DNA of 64,000 nt, from positions 1-64,000 of the forward strand of contig NZ_JABWEB010000018.1 in the NCBI RefSeq assembly GCF_013369485.1. Direction: 5' to 3'. A model generated the notes under the pieces. That model worked only from the letters and a program-made list of their open reading frames with translations, was not told the DNA's origin and made no database searches. Shown here piece after piece: positions 49,875-62,751 of this stretch. This stretch comes from Massilia sp. BJB1822 (GTDB taxonomy: Bacteria > Pseudomonadota > Gammaproteobacteria > Burkholderiales > Burkholderiaceae_D). Position 1 is the stretch's first letter; each line of letters begins with the position of its first letter. Position numbers and translations under genes: made by a program.

Positions 49875-50681
49875 ATGTGCCAACTGCTGGGGATGAATTG
49901 CAACGTCCCGACCGATATCGTATTCAGCTTCACCGGCTTCGCCCTGCGCGGCGGCCGCACCGACACCCACCATGACGGCTGGGGCATTGCATTTTTCGAG
50001 GGCGCCGGCGTGCGCCACTTCGTCGACCACCAGGCCGCCATCGCTTCGCCGGTGGCGGAGCTGATCAAGCATTATCCGATCAAGTCGAAGCATGTGATCG
50101 CGCATATCCGCAAGGCGACCCAGGGCCAGGTGGCGCTGGAGAACTGCCACCCCTTTGTGCGCGAGCTGTGGGGGCGCTACTGGGTGTTCGCGCATAACGG
50201 CGACCTGAAGGACTTCCATCCCGTGCTGGACGGGCCATTCCGTCCGGTCGGCACGACCGACAGCGAGCGCGCCTTCTGCCATCTGCTGCAGGAGCTGCGG
50301 CGCCGCTTCGGCGACGTCTGTCCGCCGCGCCAGGAACTGCAGGCGGCGCTGGCGCCGCTGGTGGCCGGCATCGCGGCCCACGGCACCTTCAATATGCTGC
50401 TGTCCGACGGCACGGCCCTGTTCGCGCACTGCTCGACCAGCCTGCATTATCTGGTGCGCCAGCATCCCTTCCTCACGGCCGAACTGTCGGACGAGGACTT
50501 GAGCGTCGATTTTGCCCAGGTCACGACGCCGCAGGACCGGGTCGCCATCATCGTCACCCAGCCCCTGACCAGCAACGAAAACTGGATCGCGTTTGGCGCC
50601 GGCGAGTTGAAATGTTTTGTCGATGGCGAACCCGTCCAGGGGCACGAGTGTGCGATAAAGGGAGACATTACTGCTGATTAA
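49875..50681 (+). CDS. Class II glutamine amidotransferase
   Basis: A 268-residue Ntn-hydrolase. The catalytic Cys is residue 2 (MCQLLGMNCN) after Met removal; HHDGWGIAFF, VIAHIRKATQG and FAHNGDL are the substrate-binding blocks of the YafJ/GAT type II family. No synthase domain is attached, so the acceptor of the ammonia or gamma-glutamyl group is unknown. It lies after DUF3567 and before the EAL/HDOD gene, with no operon signal. Confidence 0.9.
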   Translation: MCQLLGMNCNVPTDIVFSFTGFALRGGRTDTHHDGWGIAFFEGAGVRHFVDHQAAIASPVAELIKHYPIKSKHVIAHIRKATQGQVALENCHPFVRELWGRYWVFAHNGDLKDFHPVLDGPFRPVGTTDSERAFCHLLQELRRRFGDVCPPRQELQAALAPLVAGIAAHGTFNMLLSDGTALFAHCSTSLHYLVRQHPFLTAELSDEDLSVDFAQVTTPQDRVAIIVTQPLTSNENWIAFGAGELKCFVDGEPVQGHECAIKGDITAD

Positions 50682-50747
50682 TGTCAAAATAATAGAAAAA
50701 TAAGACAAATACGGTTTTCGCGCCCACAAGGCGCTCACCCGACCAGA

Positions 50748-52040
50748 ATGATTCAGGACATGATCGATCTCTCCAGCAACGATCCGGCCTCCAAAACCCT
50801 GCGCGTGCGCGAGTTTTACCTGGGCCGGCAGCCGATCTTGGATCGGAACCAGGCTTTATTCGGCTACGAGTTGCTATTTCGCAACGCCCCCGTCGGGCCT
50901 GCTGTCATTGAGACCGAACTCAGTGCCACCGCCGCCGTCATCGCCCACGCTTCCCAGCTGGGCATGGAAAAAACCATCGGCGACGCCCTCGGCTTCGTCA
51001 ACGTCGACGGCGATGCCCTTCTGAGCGATATCTTCGGCTTCCTGCCGCGCGAGAAAGTGGTGCTGGAAGTGACCGCCTCGCTGAAGACCACGCCGGCCCT
51101 GCTGGCGCGCATGCAGGAACTGGCCAGCCATGGCTTCCGCTTCGCGCTCGACGATGTGCGCGGCGACACCGGCTCGCTGGCCGAGCTGCTGCCGCTGGCC
51201 GAATACGTGAAGATGAGCATGCGCGATGCCTCGCTCGACGCGCTGTTGAAACTGGCGCCGCGCTTCAAGCAGGAAAGCAAGAAGCTGATCGCCGAAAAAG
51301 TCGAAAACCGCGACGAATTCAAGACCTGCCTCGACCTCGGCTTCGATTACTTCCAGGGCTATTACTTCGCCAAGCCCGTCATCATGAGCGGCAAGAAGCT
51401 CTCGCCCTCGCAGCTGGCCGTGCTGGAGCTGATGACCCTGGTGACTTCGGATGCCGACAATGCCGAGATCGAGCGCGCCATCAAGCGCGACGTCTCGCTG
51501 GCCCTGAACCTGCTGCGCCTGGTGAATACGCCGGCCGTGGGTGCGCGCCAGCGCATCGATTCCCTGAGCCAGGCCGTCACCATCCTCGGCCGCCGCCAAC
51601 TGCAGCGCTGGCTGCAGATCATGCTGTACGCCGAGCCGAGCAAGCGCGGCCACAATATGAGTCCGCTGCTCATGCTGGCCACCACGCGCGGCCGTCTGCT
51701 CGAGCTGCTGGCCAACAAGCTGCGCCCCAGCCAGCGCCATGTGGCCGATACCGCCTTCACGGTCGGCATCATGTCGCTGATGGACACCCTGTTCGGCATT
51801 CCCATGGCCGAAATCCTGGCCCAGATTCCCGTCAGCGACGAAGTGGCCGACGCCCTGATGTACCGCGGCAGCTTCTTCGGCGACCTGCTCAAGCTGGCCG
51901 AATGCATCGAGCGCATCGAGGACATGGATGGCTACATCATCCCCACGCTGCGCGACCTGGCCGTCTCCACCGACGAGCTGGTGGAACTCGAAATGGCGGC
52001 TTTCGAATGGAGCGACAACGTCGTCCGTTACGCCATCTGA
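50748..52040 (+). CDS. EAL and HDOD domain signalling protein, EAL partly degenerate
   Basis: A 430-residue YuxH-like protein. The N-terminal EAL-type domain (residues about 20-225) reads YELLF at the EAL motif (E41-L-L) and ALDDVRG in place of DDFG, but keeps a K in AEKVENRDEF and FQGYYFAKP. The C-terminal HDOD domain (about 225-430) has NLLRLVNTPAVGARQRIDSLSQAV. Loss of several catalytic residues suggests binding rather than hydrolysis of cyclic-di-GMP (inference). A second ATG lies 4 codons in. A terminator follows the stop by 16 bp. Confidence 0.9.
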   Translation: MIQDMIDLSSNDPASKTLRVREFYLGRQPILDRNQALFGYELLFRNAPVGPAVIETELSATAAVIAHASQLGMEKTIGDALGFVNVDGDALLSDIFGFLPREKVVLEVTASLKTTPALLARMQELASHGFRFALDDVRGDTGSLAELLPLAEYVKMSMRDASLDALLKLAPRFKQESKKLIAEKVENRDEFKTCLDLGFDYFQGYYFAKPVIMSGKKLSPSQLAVLELMTLVTSDADNAEIERAIKRDVSLALNLLRLVNTPAVGARQRIDSLSQAVTILGRRQLQRWLQIMLYAEPSKRGHNMSPLLMLATTRGRLLELLANKLRPSQRHVADTAFTVGIMSLMDTLFGIPMAEILAQIPVSDEVADALMYRGSFFGDLLKLAECIERIEDMDGYIIPTLRDLAVSTDELVELEMAAFEWSDNVVRYAI

Positions 52041-52056
52041 CCCGGATTTTTCGTAG

Positions 52057-52086
52057 TAACGGCGCCGTTTTCGGCGCCGTTTTTTT
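52057..52086 (+). terminator. Rho-independent terminator after EAL/HDOD gene
   Basis: A 10-bp perfect stem AACGGCGCCG/CGGCGCCGTT with a TTTT loop and a run of about eight T residues. Confidence 0.95.
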
Positions 52087-52099
52087 ATGAGGATCGTTG

Positions 52100-53041
52100 A
52101 TGACGTCTGTATTGCTGAGTGTAAGTAAGCTATCCAAGTCATACGGCGACCGGCGCGCCGTCGATGGCGTGTCCTTCCAGGTATTGCGTGGACAGACTGT
52201 CGGTTTGCTGGGGCCGAACGGCGCCGGAAAATCGACCACGGTGAGCATGATCTGCGGCCTGCTGGCCAGCGATGGCGGCACGGTGCTGCTCGACGGCGAA
52301 GCGGTCGGCCAGGGCCAGAATGCGGCCAAGCGCAAGATCGGCTTCGTGCCGCAAGACCTGGCCTTGTACGAAGAACTGTCGGCGCTGGAAAACCTCAAGC
52401 TGTTCGGCGCCCTGTACGGCCTGAAAGGCGCGCCGCTCAAGGAGCGCTGCCTGGCCGTGCTGGAGCTGGTGCGCCTGGCCGACCGCGCGCAGGACAAGCC
52501 GGCCACCTTCTCCGGCGGCATGAAGCGGCGTCTGAATATTGCCGCCGCGCTGCTGCACGATCCCCAGCTGCTGATCCTGGACGAGCCGACCGTCGGCGTC
52601 GACCCGCAAAGCCGCAACGCCATCTTCGACACGCTGGAAGCGCTCAAGGCCCAGGGCCGCTCGCTGATCTACACCAGCCACTATATGGAGGAAGTGGAGC
52701 GCCTGGCCGATCACATCGTCATCATCGACCACGGCAAGGTGCTGGCCGACGAAAGCCCGGCCGACCTGTACCGCCGCCTGCCGGCGCAAGCGGCGCTGCA
52801 GGCCGAACTGGCTGATGCGCCGTCCGGCGAGCTGACCGCCGCGCTGGCGCGCCAGCCGGGCGTGACCACGGTGCAGCAGCAAGGCGCCACGCTGAACGTC
52901 GGCCTGGCCGCGCAGGACCAGGCCAGCGCCGTGCTGCGCTGGCTGGAAGAGCAGGGCTGCCGCTTCCTGCACTTCGCCACCGCGCGCGCCAATCTGGAAG
53001 ACATCTTCCTCAACCTGACCGGGCGCAGCCTGCGCGACTAA
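52100..53041 (+). CDS. ABC transporter ATP-binding protein (ABC-2 exporter type)
   Basis: A 313-residue ATPase. Walker A is GPNGAGKST (38-46), the Q-loop FVPQDLALYEELSA, the signature FSGGMKRRLN, Walker B LLILDEPTVGVDP and the H-loop IYTSHYMEEVE. The C-terminal extension of about 90 residues is usual for DrrA/NodI-type exporters. GAGGA precedes the ATG at 52100. The permease starts 9 bp downstream. The exported substrate cannot be told. Confidence 0.93.
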   Translation: MTSVLLSVSKLSKSYGDRRAVDGVSFQVLRGQTVGLLGPNGAGKSTTVSMICGLLASDGGTVLLDGEAVGQGQNAAKRKIGFVPQDLALYEELSALENLKLFGALYGLKGAPLKERCLAVLELVRLADRAQDKPATFSGGMKRRLNIAAALLHDPQLLILDEPTVGVDPQSRNAIFDTLEALKAQGRSLIYTSHYMEEVERLADHIVIIDHGKVLADESPADLYRRLPAQAALQAELADAPSGELTAALARQPGVTTVQQQGATLNVGLAAQDQASAVLRWLEEQGCRFLHFATARANLEDIFLNLTGRSLRD

Positions 53042-53050
53042 GGAGCTACC

Positions 53051-54334
53051 ATGACTGCATTGCAAGCCCTGGTCCGCAAAGACCTGATCCTCTACCTCAA
53101 CGACAAGCGCGCCTTGCTGCTGCACCTCCTGATGCCGGTGGTGCTGGCCGCCTTCTTCGGCTCCCTGTTCGGCGGCGCCGGCGGCGGCGCCAATACCGGC
53201 AAGATCGACATCGGCCTGGTGCAGCAAGACCAGGGCGCCATCGGCCAGAAAATCGCCGAAGGCCTGAAAGCCGAAAGCTCGCTGCGCGTGGCGGAATTGA
53301 GTCTGGAAGAAGCCCAGGCCCGCGTGCGCGAAGGCAAGCTGGCGGTGGCCGTGGTGATCCCGTCCGGCTTCGGCGAAACGGCTGGCACGGCCCTGTTCAG
53401 CGCCGGCAGCAAGCCGGAAATCCCGATGTTCTACGATCCCTCCCAGTCCACGGTGCTGGCCATGGTCAAAGGCTTGCTGACGCAGCAGGTGATGCAGACC
53501 GTGAGCGCCGAAATGTTCGGCGGCGCGACGGGCCGCCAGTTCACCGACACCAGCCTGAAAGCGCTGGAAGGCGATCGCTCCAACGATCCCGACACGGCCG
53601 CGCTGCATGACCTGCTCGGCAGCCTGCAGAAATTCCAGGCCCATGAAGACAAGCTGGCCGGCGGCAGCGGCAAGGGGCAGGGCGGTTTGAGCATGCCGTT
53701 TGCGACCAAGGACGAAGCGCTCAGCTCCGGCCCCAAATACAATGGCTACGCCCACTCCTTCGCCGGCATGAGCGTGCAGTTCATCCTGATGATGGGGATC
53801 GATATCGGCATCAGCATCCTGCTGGCGCGCCGCATGGGCATCTGGAGCCGCCTGCTGGCCGCGCCGCTGAGCCAATCGCAGATCCTGCTGTCGCGCGCCA
53901 TCTCGGGCGCCCTGATCTCGCTGGGCCTGCTGGCCGCCATTTTCCTGTGCGGGGTGCTGATCTTCAAGGTCGAGATCAGCAATCTGCCCGGCTTCCTGGT
54001 GGTGGGCGCCGCGTTCGCGCTGATGACCGCCAGCTTTGGCCTGCTGATTGCCGCCTTCGGCCGCACGCCCGAAGCCGCGCGCGGCATGGCCGTCTTCGCC
54101 ACGCTGATCATGGTCATGCTGGGCGGCGCCTGGGTGCCATCCTTCGTCTTCCCGGAATGGATGCAGGCAGCGACAGTGGTGATCCCCACGCGCTGGGCCG
54201 TCGATGGCCTGGACGCCGTCACCTGGCGCGGCCTCGGCATGGACGTCGCGCTGCGCAGCGCCGCCGTCCAGCTCAGTTTCGCCGCCGTTTTTGCCGGCCT
54301 CGCCATCTGGCGCTTCCGCCGCCAGCAAGCCTAG
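53051..54334 (+). CDS. ABC-2 type transporter permease
   Basis: A 427-residue ABC-2 permease. An N-terminal helix (about residues 22-42) is followed by a large periplasmic domain (about 45-235) and five C-terminal helices. The order matches YhhJ/NatB-type exporters: LLMPVVLAAFFGSLFGGAGGG near the start and the LIIVMLGGAWVPSFVFPEWMQ-like conserved segment near the end. It is co-transcribed with the ATPase (9 bp gap, AAGGAG before its ATG). The substrate is unknown. It is convergent with metH across a shared terminator. Confidence 0.92.
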   Translation: MTALQALVRKDLILYLNDKRALLLHLLMPVVLAAFFGSLFGGAGGGANTGKIDIGLVQQDQGAIGQKIAEGLKAESSLRVAELSLEEAQARVREGKLAVAVVIPSGFGETAGTALFSAGSKPEIPMFYDPSQSTVLAMVKGLLTQQVMQTVSAEMFGGATGRQFTDTSLKALEGDRSNDPDTAALHDLLGSLQKFQAHEDKLAGGSGKGQGGLSMPFATKDEALSSGPKYNGYAHSFAGMSVQFILMMGIDIGISILLARRMGIWSRLLAAPLSQSQILLSRAISGALISLGLLAAIFLCGVLIFKVEISNLPGFLVVGAAFALMTASFGLLIAAFGRTPEAARGMAVFATLIMVMLGGAWVPSFVFPEWMQAATVVIPTRWAVDGLDAVTWRGLGMDVALRSAAVQLSFAAVFAGLAIWRFRRQQA

Positions 54335-54355
54335 CAGCGCCTGGTCCGGCTCGAA

Positions 54356-54391
54356 AAAAAGGCCCACCCTGGTTCCAGGGTGGGCCTTTTT
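54356..54391. terminator. Bidirectional terminator between ABC permease and metH
   Basis: AAAAA, a 12-bp perfect stem (GGCCCACCCTGG/CCAGGGTGGGCC) and TTTTT make a symmetric terminator for both convergent genes. Confidence 0.95.
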
Positions 54392-54414
54392 GCTGCAAGC
54401 GTTGTCCGCCCTTG

Positions 54415-58197
<3,783 letters not shown>

Positions 58198-58388
58198 TTG
58201 CTATTTTCCAGGGGTAGGGCGGACGACGGCGCGGCGGATTTTGCCGGGTCTAAAATTATACGGCATCGCACAAGATTGTTTCCCGCAAGCCGGGTATTTG
58301 TGAAGAAAATGCACAAATCCAGCTCTGGATCGCGGCAGGATTGCCGCGCGAGGAGGGGAGGCGGGCCGCGTTGCAGCCCGAATCGCTG

Positions 58389-58418
58389 GCGCGCCGCGCC
58401 ATGGGCGGCGCGGCGCGC
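58389..58418 (-). terminator. Perfect 12-bp GC hairpin after fmt
   Basis: Arms at 58389-58400 and 58407-58418 pair perfectly around a six-base loop, 5 bp beyond the fmt stop. No T tract follows on the minus strand, so it could be a stabilising or Rho-associated structure. The remaining bases to metH (58198-58388) show nothing I can name. Confidence 0.5.
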
Positions 58419-58423
58419 GCGGA

Positions 58424-59380
58424 TTACGCGAAACGCTGGCCGTCGAGCGGGAAACCTTTGATGAACTCGGCGGCGGGCAGGCGCTTGGCGCCGGGTTTTT
58501 GCAGCTCGGTCAGGCGCAGGGTGCCGCTGCCGCAGGCGACGACGATGCCGTGGCTGGCGTCGGCCGCCAGCACCTGGCCGGGCGCGGCGCTGCTGTTCTG
58601 CTCAAGCAGCTCGGCGCCCCACAGCTTGATGGTGGTGCCGTTCACCGTTGCATGCGCGCCGGGGAAGGGATTGAAGGCGCGGATCTTGCGGCCGATTTCG
58701 CGCGCCGACTGGCTGAAGTCGAGCGCCGCTTCTTCCTTGGCGATCTTGGCGGCATAGGTCACGCCTTCTTCCGGCTGCGGCACGGCTTCCATCACGCCTT
58801 GCTCCATCTTGCGCAGCACCTTGACGGTCATGTGACCGCCCATGGCGGCCAGCTTGTCGTGCAGGGTGGCGTAGGTGTCTTGCGGGCCGATCGGGGTGCG
58901 TTCGATCAGCAGCATGGGGCCGGTGTCCAGACCTTCTTCCATCTGCATGATGGTGATGCCGGTTTCGGCGTCGCCGCTTTCGATGGCGCGGTGGATCGGC
59001 GCGGCGCCGCGCCAGCGCGGCAGGATGGAGCCGTGGATGTTCAGGCAGGGCTTGATGTCGAGCGTGGAGCGCGGCAGGATCAGGCCATAGGCGGCCACCA
59101 CCATCACATCGTAATCGGTGCTCAGCAGGCGCTCGTGCGCGGCTTGCGCCTCGGCGGCGCGCTGCGGGTCCTTGCTGTCCATGCGCAGCGACAGCGGCTG
59201 CAGCACCTCGATGCCGTGCTTGACGGCGTACTGCTTGACGGCGGAAGGCTGCAGCTGCAGGCCGCGGCCGGCGGGGCGGTCGGGCTGGGTCAGGACCAGG
59301 GGAATTTCGAAGCCTGCTTGGTGCAGGGACTGGAGGGCTACGGCCGCGAATTCGGGCGTGCCGGCAAAGATCACTTTCAT
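58424..59380 (-). CDS. fmt: Methionyl-tRNA formyltransferase
   Basis: A 318-residue enzyme that formylates initiator Met-tRNA. The N-terminal KVIFAGTPEFAAVAL, the formyl-THF site NIHGSILPRWRGAAPIHRAI, and TGITIMQMEEGLDTGPML are conserved. The C-terminal OB-like domain has FNPFPGAHATV. It follows def by 74 bp on the same strand, the classic def-fmt pair. Confidence 0.97.
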   Translation of the reverse strand: MKVIFAGTPEFAAVALQSLHQAGFEIPLVLTQPDRPAGRGLQLQPSAVKQYAVKHGIEVLQPLSLRMDSKDPQRAAEAQAAHERLLSTDYDVMVVAAYGLILPRSTLDIKPCLNIHGSILPRWRGAAPIHRAIESGDAETGITIMQMEEGLDTGPMLLIERTPIGPQDTYATLHDKLAAMGGHMTVKVLRKMEQGVMEAVPQPEEGVTYAAKIAKEEAALDFSQSAREIGRKIRAFNPFPGAHATVNGTTIKLWGAELLEQNSSAAPGQVLAADASHGIVVACGSGTLRLTELQKPGAKRLPAAEFIKGFPLDGQRFA

Positions 59381-59454
59381 CGGACTTCCTCTTCTTGTTG
59401 TGCGCAGGGGCGCCGGCCGGTGTCCCTGCTCTGCTCAGGCTTGCTGCGGACGGC

Positions 59455-59997
59455 TTAGCGGCGGCCGCCCATGGCGCGCGGGCCGTATTCCTTGCCCATG
59501 GCGCGTTCCTCTTTCTGCAGTTTGGTCTTGATGCGGTTGCGTTTCAAGGGCGACAGGTATTCGACGAAGACCTTGCCCAGCAGGTGGTCCATCTCGTGCT
59601 GGATGCAGACGGCCAGCAGGTCGTCGGCTTCGACCTCGAAGAATTCGCCCTTGACGTCCTGGGCGCGCACCTTGACGCGGGCCGGACGCTCGACGCCGTC
59701 GTAAATGCCGGGCACGGACAGGCAGCCTTCTTCGTACACATGCTTTTCTTCGCTGGCCCAGATCACTTCCGGGTTGATGAAGGCGGTCAGCTGGTCCTTG
59801 GTCTCGGAGATGTCGATGATGACCACGCGCTCATGCACGTCGACCTGGGTGGCGGCCAGGCCGATGCCGGGCGCATCGTACATGGTTTCGGCCATGTCCT
59901 CGACCAGCTTGGCCAGGCGGGCATCGAAGACGGTGACGGGCTTGGCGACCTTGTGCAGGCGCGGATCGGGATAGCGGAGGATATTCAGTTTCGACAT
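59455..59997 (-). CDS. def: Peptide deformylase
   Basis: A 180-residue metallo-enzyme that removes the formyl group from nascent proteins. All three motifs are present: GIGLAATQ (44-51), EGCLSVP with metal ligand C92, and HEMDH with H134, E135 and H138. The C-terminal RIKTKLQKEERAM tail is usual for type 1. It is first of def-fmt and divergent from the LysM protein gene (196 bp between starts, which must hold both promoters). Confidence 0.97.
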   Translation of the reverse strand: MSKLNILRYPDPRLHKVAKPVTVFDARLAKLVEDMAETMYDAPGIGLAATQVDVHERVVIIDISETKDQLTAFINPEVIWASEEKHVYEEGCLSVPGIYDGVERPARVKVRAQDVKGEFFEVEADDLLAVCIQHEMDHLLGKVFVEYLSPLKRNRIKTKLQKEERAMGKEYGPRAMGGRR

Positions 59998-60193
59998 TCG
60001 ACAGGGCTTAATGGCTTGATAATAAAGTGCCGCGTACGGCGCAACAATCGCGGAAAGGCCAGCAGCGCCACGGCGGGTGCTGTCTGGTTTCGCTTGCTAG
60101 TTCAGGGTTTTATGGGCAGAATTTGATTCAGTTCGGCAAGCATGTGCATGCGAGGCCGGCCTTCCGTAGTGCTGCACTTCACGGAATCTTTTC

Positions 60194-61288
60194 ATGAAAA
60201 ATTTTAGCACAGTCGGCGCGCGCCTGTTCGGCGCCATCCTGATATCCGGTGCCGTCGCGCTGCCGGCCCTGGCGCTGACGTGCGAATTCAAAGCCAACGC
60301 TCCCGAGCAGCACACCGTGGTGCGCGGCGATACGCTATGGGATATTTCCGGCAAATTTCTCGATAAGCCATGGTGCTGGCCCCAGGTGTGGGGCATGAAC
60401 CGCGAGGAAATCGCCAATCCGCACTGGATTTATCCGGGCCAGATCATCTACCTCGACCGCGCCACCGGCCGTCTGCGCCTGGGCAAGCCGCAGGATGGCG
60501 AGAGCAGCGGCGCGTCCGACTTCCGTCTCGCGCCCCAGCTGCGCACCGAAGGCCTGGGGCGCGACGCCGTGCCGTCGATTCCCTCCGGCGCCATCGAACC
60601 GTTTCTGAGCCAGCCCCTGATCATCGAGGAAGAAGAGTTGAAGGGGGCGCCGCGCATCATCGGCGCCCATGAGGGCCGGGTCTTTATCGGCAAGGGCGAC
60701 AAGGCATATGTCAAAGGCGATTTGCGCGGCGGCACGGCCTTCCAGGTGTTCCGGCCCGGCAAGCCGCTGAAAGATCCGCTCAGCAAGCAGGTGGTGGGGC
60801 AGGAAGCGTTTTATCTGGGCACGCTGAAACTGGTGCGCGCGGCCGAGGCCGGCAGCGAAGTGCATACCTTTACTGTGTCCAGCGCCAAGGAAGAGATGGG
60901 CAAGGGCGATCTGCTGATGCAGACGCCGCCGGCGCCCATGCGCAATTACGTGCCGCATGCGCCGGCCGTGGCGGTCGACGCCATGGTGCTGGCGGTGTAT
61001 GGCGGCGTCACCCACGCCGGGCAAAACCAGATTGTCAGCATTAATCGCGGAAAGCTTGACGGACTCGAACTCGGCTCCGTTTTGCAGCTATACCATAGGG
61101 GACAGTCGGTCGACGATCCGGATGCCAGCCGCGGCTGGCTGAATCTGAAGCGGCCGCAGGTCAGGCTGCCGGACGAAGCCGTGGGCAGCCTGTTTATCTT
61201 CCGCGTGTTCAAGCGTATTTCCTACGGCCTGATCATGCAGGTGACGGAACCAATCGTGGTGGGCGACGTCGCCAAGACACCTGAGTGA
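60194..61288 (+). CDS. LysM domain-containing exported protein
   Basis: A 364-residue protein with a signal peptide (residues 1-27, ending LALA). A LysM domain (about residues 38-90, HTVVRGDTLWDISGKFL...NPHWIYPGQIIYL) binds peptidoglycan. The rest is a beta-rich region without recognised catalytic motifs. The order LysM protein-dprA beside def-fmt is conserved in betaproteobacteria. Its stop overlaps the GTG of dprA, implying coupling. Role in wall binding is family knowledge; the exact function is unknown. Confidence 0.9.
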   Translation: MKNFSTVGARLFGAILISGAVALPALALTCEFKANAPEQHTVVRGDTLWDISGKFLDKPWCWPQVWGMNREEIANPHWIYPGQIIYLDRATGRLRLGKPQDGESSGASDFRLAPQLRTEGLGRDAVPSIPSGAIEPFLSQPLIIEEEELKGAPRIIGAHEGRVFIGKGDKAYVKGDLRGGTAFQVFRPGKPLKDPLSKQVVGQEAFYLGTLKLVRAAEAGSEVHTFTVSSAKEEMGKGDLLMQTPPAPMRNYVPHAPAVAVDAMVLAVYGGVTHAGQNQIVSINRGKLDGLELGSVLQLYHRGQSVDDPDASRGWLNLKRPQVRLPDEAVGSLFIFRVFKRISYGLIMQVTEPIVVGDVAKTPE

Positions 61289-62697
61289 GGTTCGCCGTGC
61301 AAGTCACGGATTCCCCTGTTGCCGCCAGCCTGGACTACGCGTCCCTGGCGGCGTGGCTGCGCCTGGAGCAGACGCCCGGCCTGGGCCGCGTCAGCGCCCG
61401 CGCCCTGCTTGACAGCTATGGCAGCCCGCAAGCCCTCTTTGTTGCTGCCGCCGCTGCCGCCGGCGGCGCGGCGAGCGGCGCTGAGTTGCCCGATGGCGCC
61501 ATGGCCACCCCAGCTCCCGCCCAGCCGCCATCGACGGCGGCGCCGGTGGCCGACGGCGGAGCCGCCGCCATGACTAACGCTGTGCATGGCGCGGCGGAGG
61601 CGGCAGCGTTTCCACCCAGCCGCGAGAGCCGGGTGCCGGACCCGGCGCCGGCGCGCTTGACGGCGCGCCAGGCGCAAGTGCTGGCTGCGCCGGCATCGGC
61701 CGCATTGCAGCGGCTCAGCGAGGCGACCTGGGCCTGGCTGCAGGAGCCGGGCAACCGCGTGCTGAGCTTGCACGACCCGGCGTATCCGCCGCTGCTGCTG
61801 CAGATTGCCGATCCACCATTGTTGCTGTATGTGAAAGGGCGCGCCGAGCTGCTGCAGGCGCCGGCCGTGGCCATCGTCGGCAGCCGCAACGCCTCGCTGC
61901 AAGGCGAGGCCAATGCCCAACGCTTTGCGCAGGCGCTGTCGGCGGCGGGCCTGGGCATCGTCTCGGGGCTGGCGCTGGGCATCGACGCCGCCGCCCACCG
62001 CGGCGGCCTGGCGGGTGGCGCGTCGACGATCGCCGTGATCGCCACCGGGGCCGACCGCATCTACCCGCGCCGCAACGCCGCGCTGGCGCGCCAGATTGCC
62101 GAGCAGGGCTGCCTGATCAGCGAGTTCGCACTCGGCACGCCGCCGCGCGACCACCACTTCCCGCGCCGCAACCGCATCATCAGCGGCCTGGCGCGCGGCG
62201 TGCTGGTGGTGGAGGCGGCCGAGCGTTCCGGTTCCTTGATCACGGCGCGCCAGGCCACGGCGCAGAACCGCGAAGTATTTGCCATTCCCGGCTCCATCCA
62301 CTCGCCGCTGAGCAAGGGCTGCCATATATTAATTAGAGAGGGCGCCAAGCTGGTCGATACGGTCGAGCATGTGCTGGAGGAACTGGGCTGGGAGGCAAGC
62401 TTGGCGGAATGCCCAGCCGCGCAGCTTGCCGACCACGCGGCCGCCCCTCCCGCGCTTGATACAAGCGGCAAGGATGCTGCGGTGTCGGTTGTGTCGGCTG
62501 TGGCGCCGTCGCGCCAGTGGAACGCTTGCGCCGACCGTTTGCTGGCCGCGCTGGGCCACGATCCGCTGCCGGCCGGGGCGCTGGCGGCGCGCCTGCAGCT
62601 TGCAACTAGTATGGTGCAAGCGCATTTGCTGGCGCTGGAACTGGCCGGCGCGGTCGAGCGTCTGCCGGGTGGCGCCTTCCGCCGGCTTGCCGGCTGA
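61285..62697 (+). CDS. dprA: DNA-processing protein DprA with an Ala-rich insertion
   Basis: A 470-residue DprA, longer than usual (about 360-390). The N-terminal SAM-like domain (residues about 15-54) is followed by an Ala/Pro-rich insertion (about 55-123). Then come the Rossmann DprA core with AIVGSRNAS (about 196-204), SGLALGIDAAAHRGGL, and FPRRNRIISGLARGVLVVEA. A C-terminal winged helix (about 400-470) is separated by a second Ala-rich linker. DprA loads RecA on incoming ssDNA in transformation. The GTG at 61285 overlaps the previous stop. A second natural-transformation gene, comM, lies in this window. Confidence 0.93.
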   Translation: MRFAVQVTDSPVAASLDYASLAAWLRLEQTPGLGRVSARALLDSYGSPQALFVAAAAAAGGAASGAELPDGAMATPAPAQPPSTAAPVADGGAAAMTNAVHGAAEAAAFPPSRESRVPDPAPARLTARQAQVLAAPASAALQRLSEATWAWLQEPGNRVLSLHDPAYPPLLLQIADPPLLLYVKGRAELLQAPAVAIVGSRNASLQGEANAQRFAQALSAAGLGIVSGLALGIDAAAHRGGLAGGASTIAVIATGADRIYPRRNAALARQIAEQGCLISEFALGTPPRDHHFPRRNRIISGLARGVLVVEAAERSGSLITARQATAQNREVFAIPGSIHSPLSKGCHILIREGAKLVDTVEHVLEELGWEASLAECPAAQLADHAAAPPALDTSGKDAAVSVVSAVAPSRQWNACADRLLAALGHDPLPAGALAARLQLATSMVQAHLLALELAGAVERLPGGAFRRLAG

Positions 62698-62751
62698 GCA
62701 CGAAACGCGCGGGGCTTGTGCGCCGCCATTTGATGCTGATAGAGTAGCGTC

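Noticed and set aside
58198..58388. Cobalamin riboswitch upstream of metH
   Set aside because: No B12-box-like sequence was found in the 226 bp before the start.
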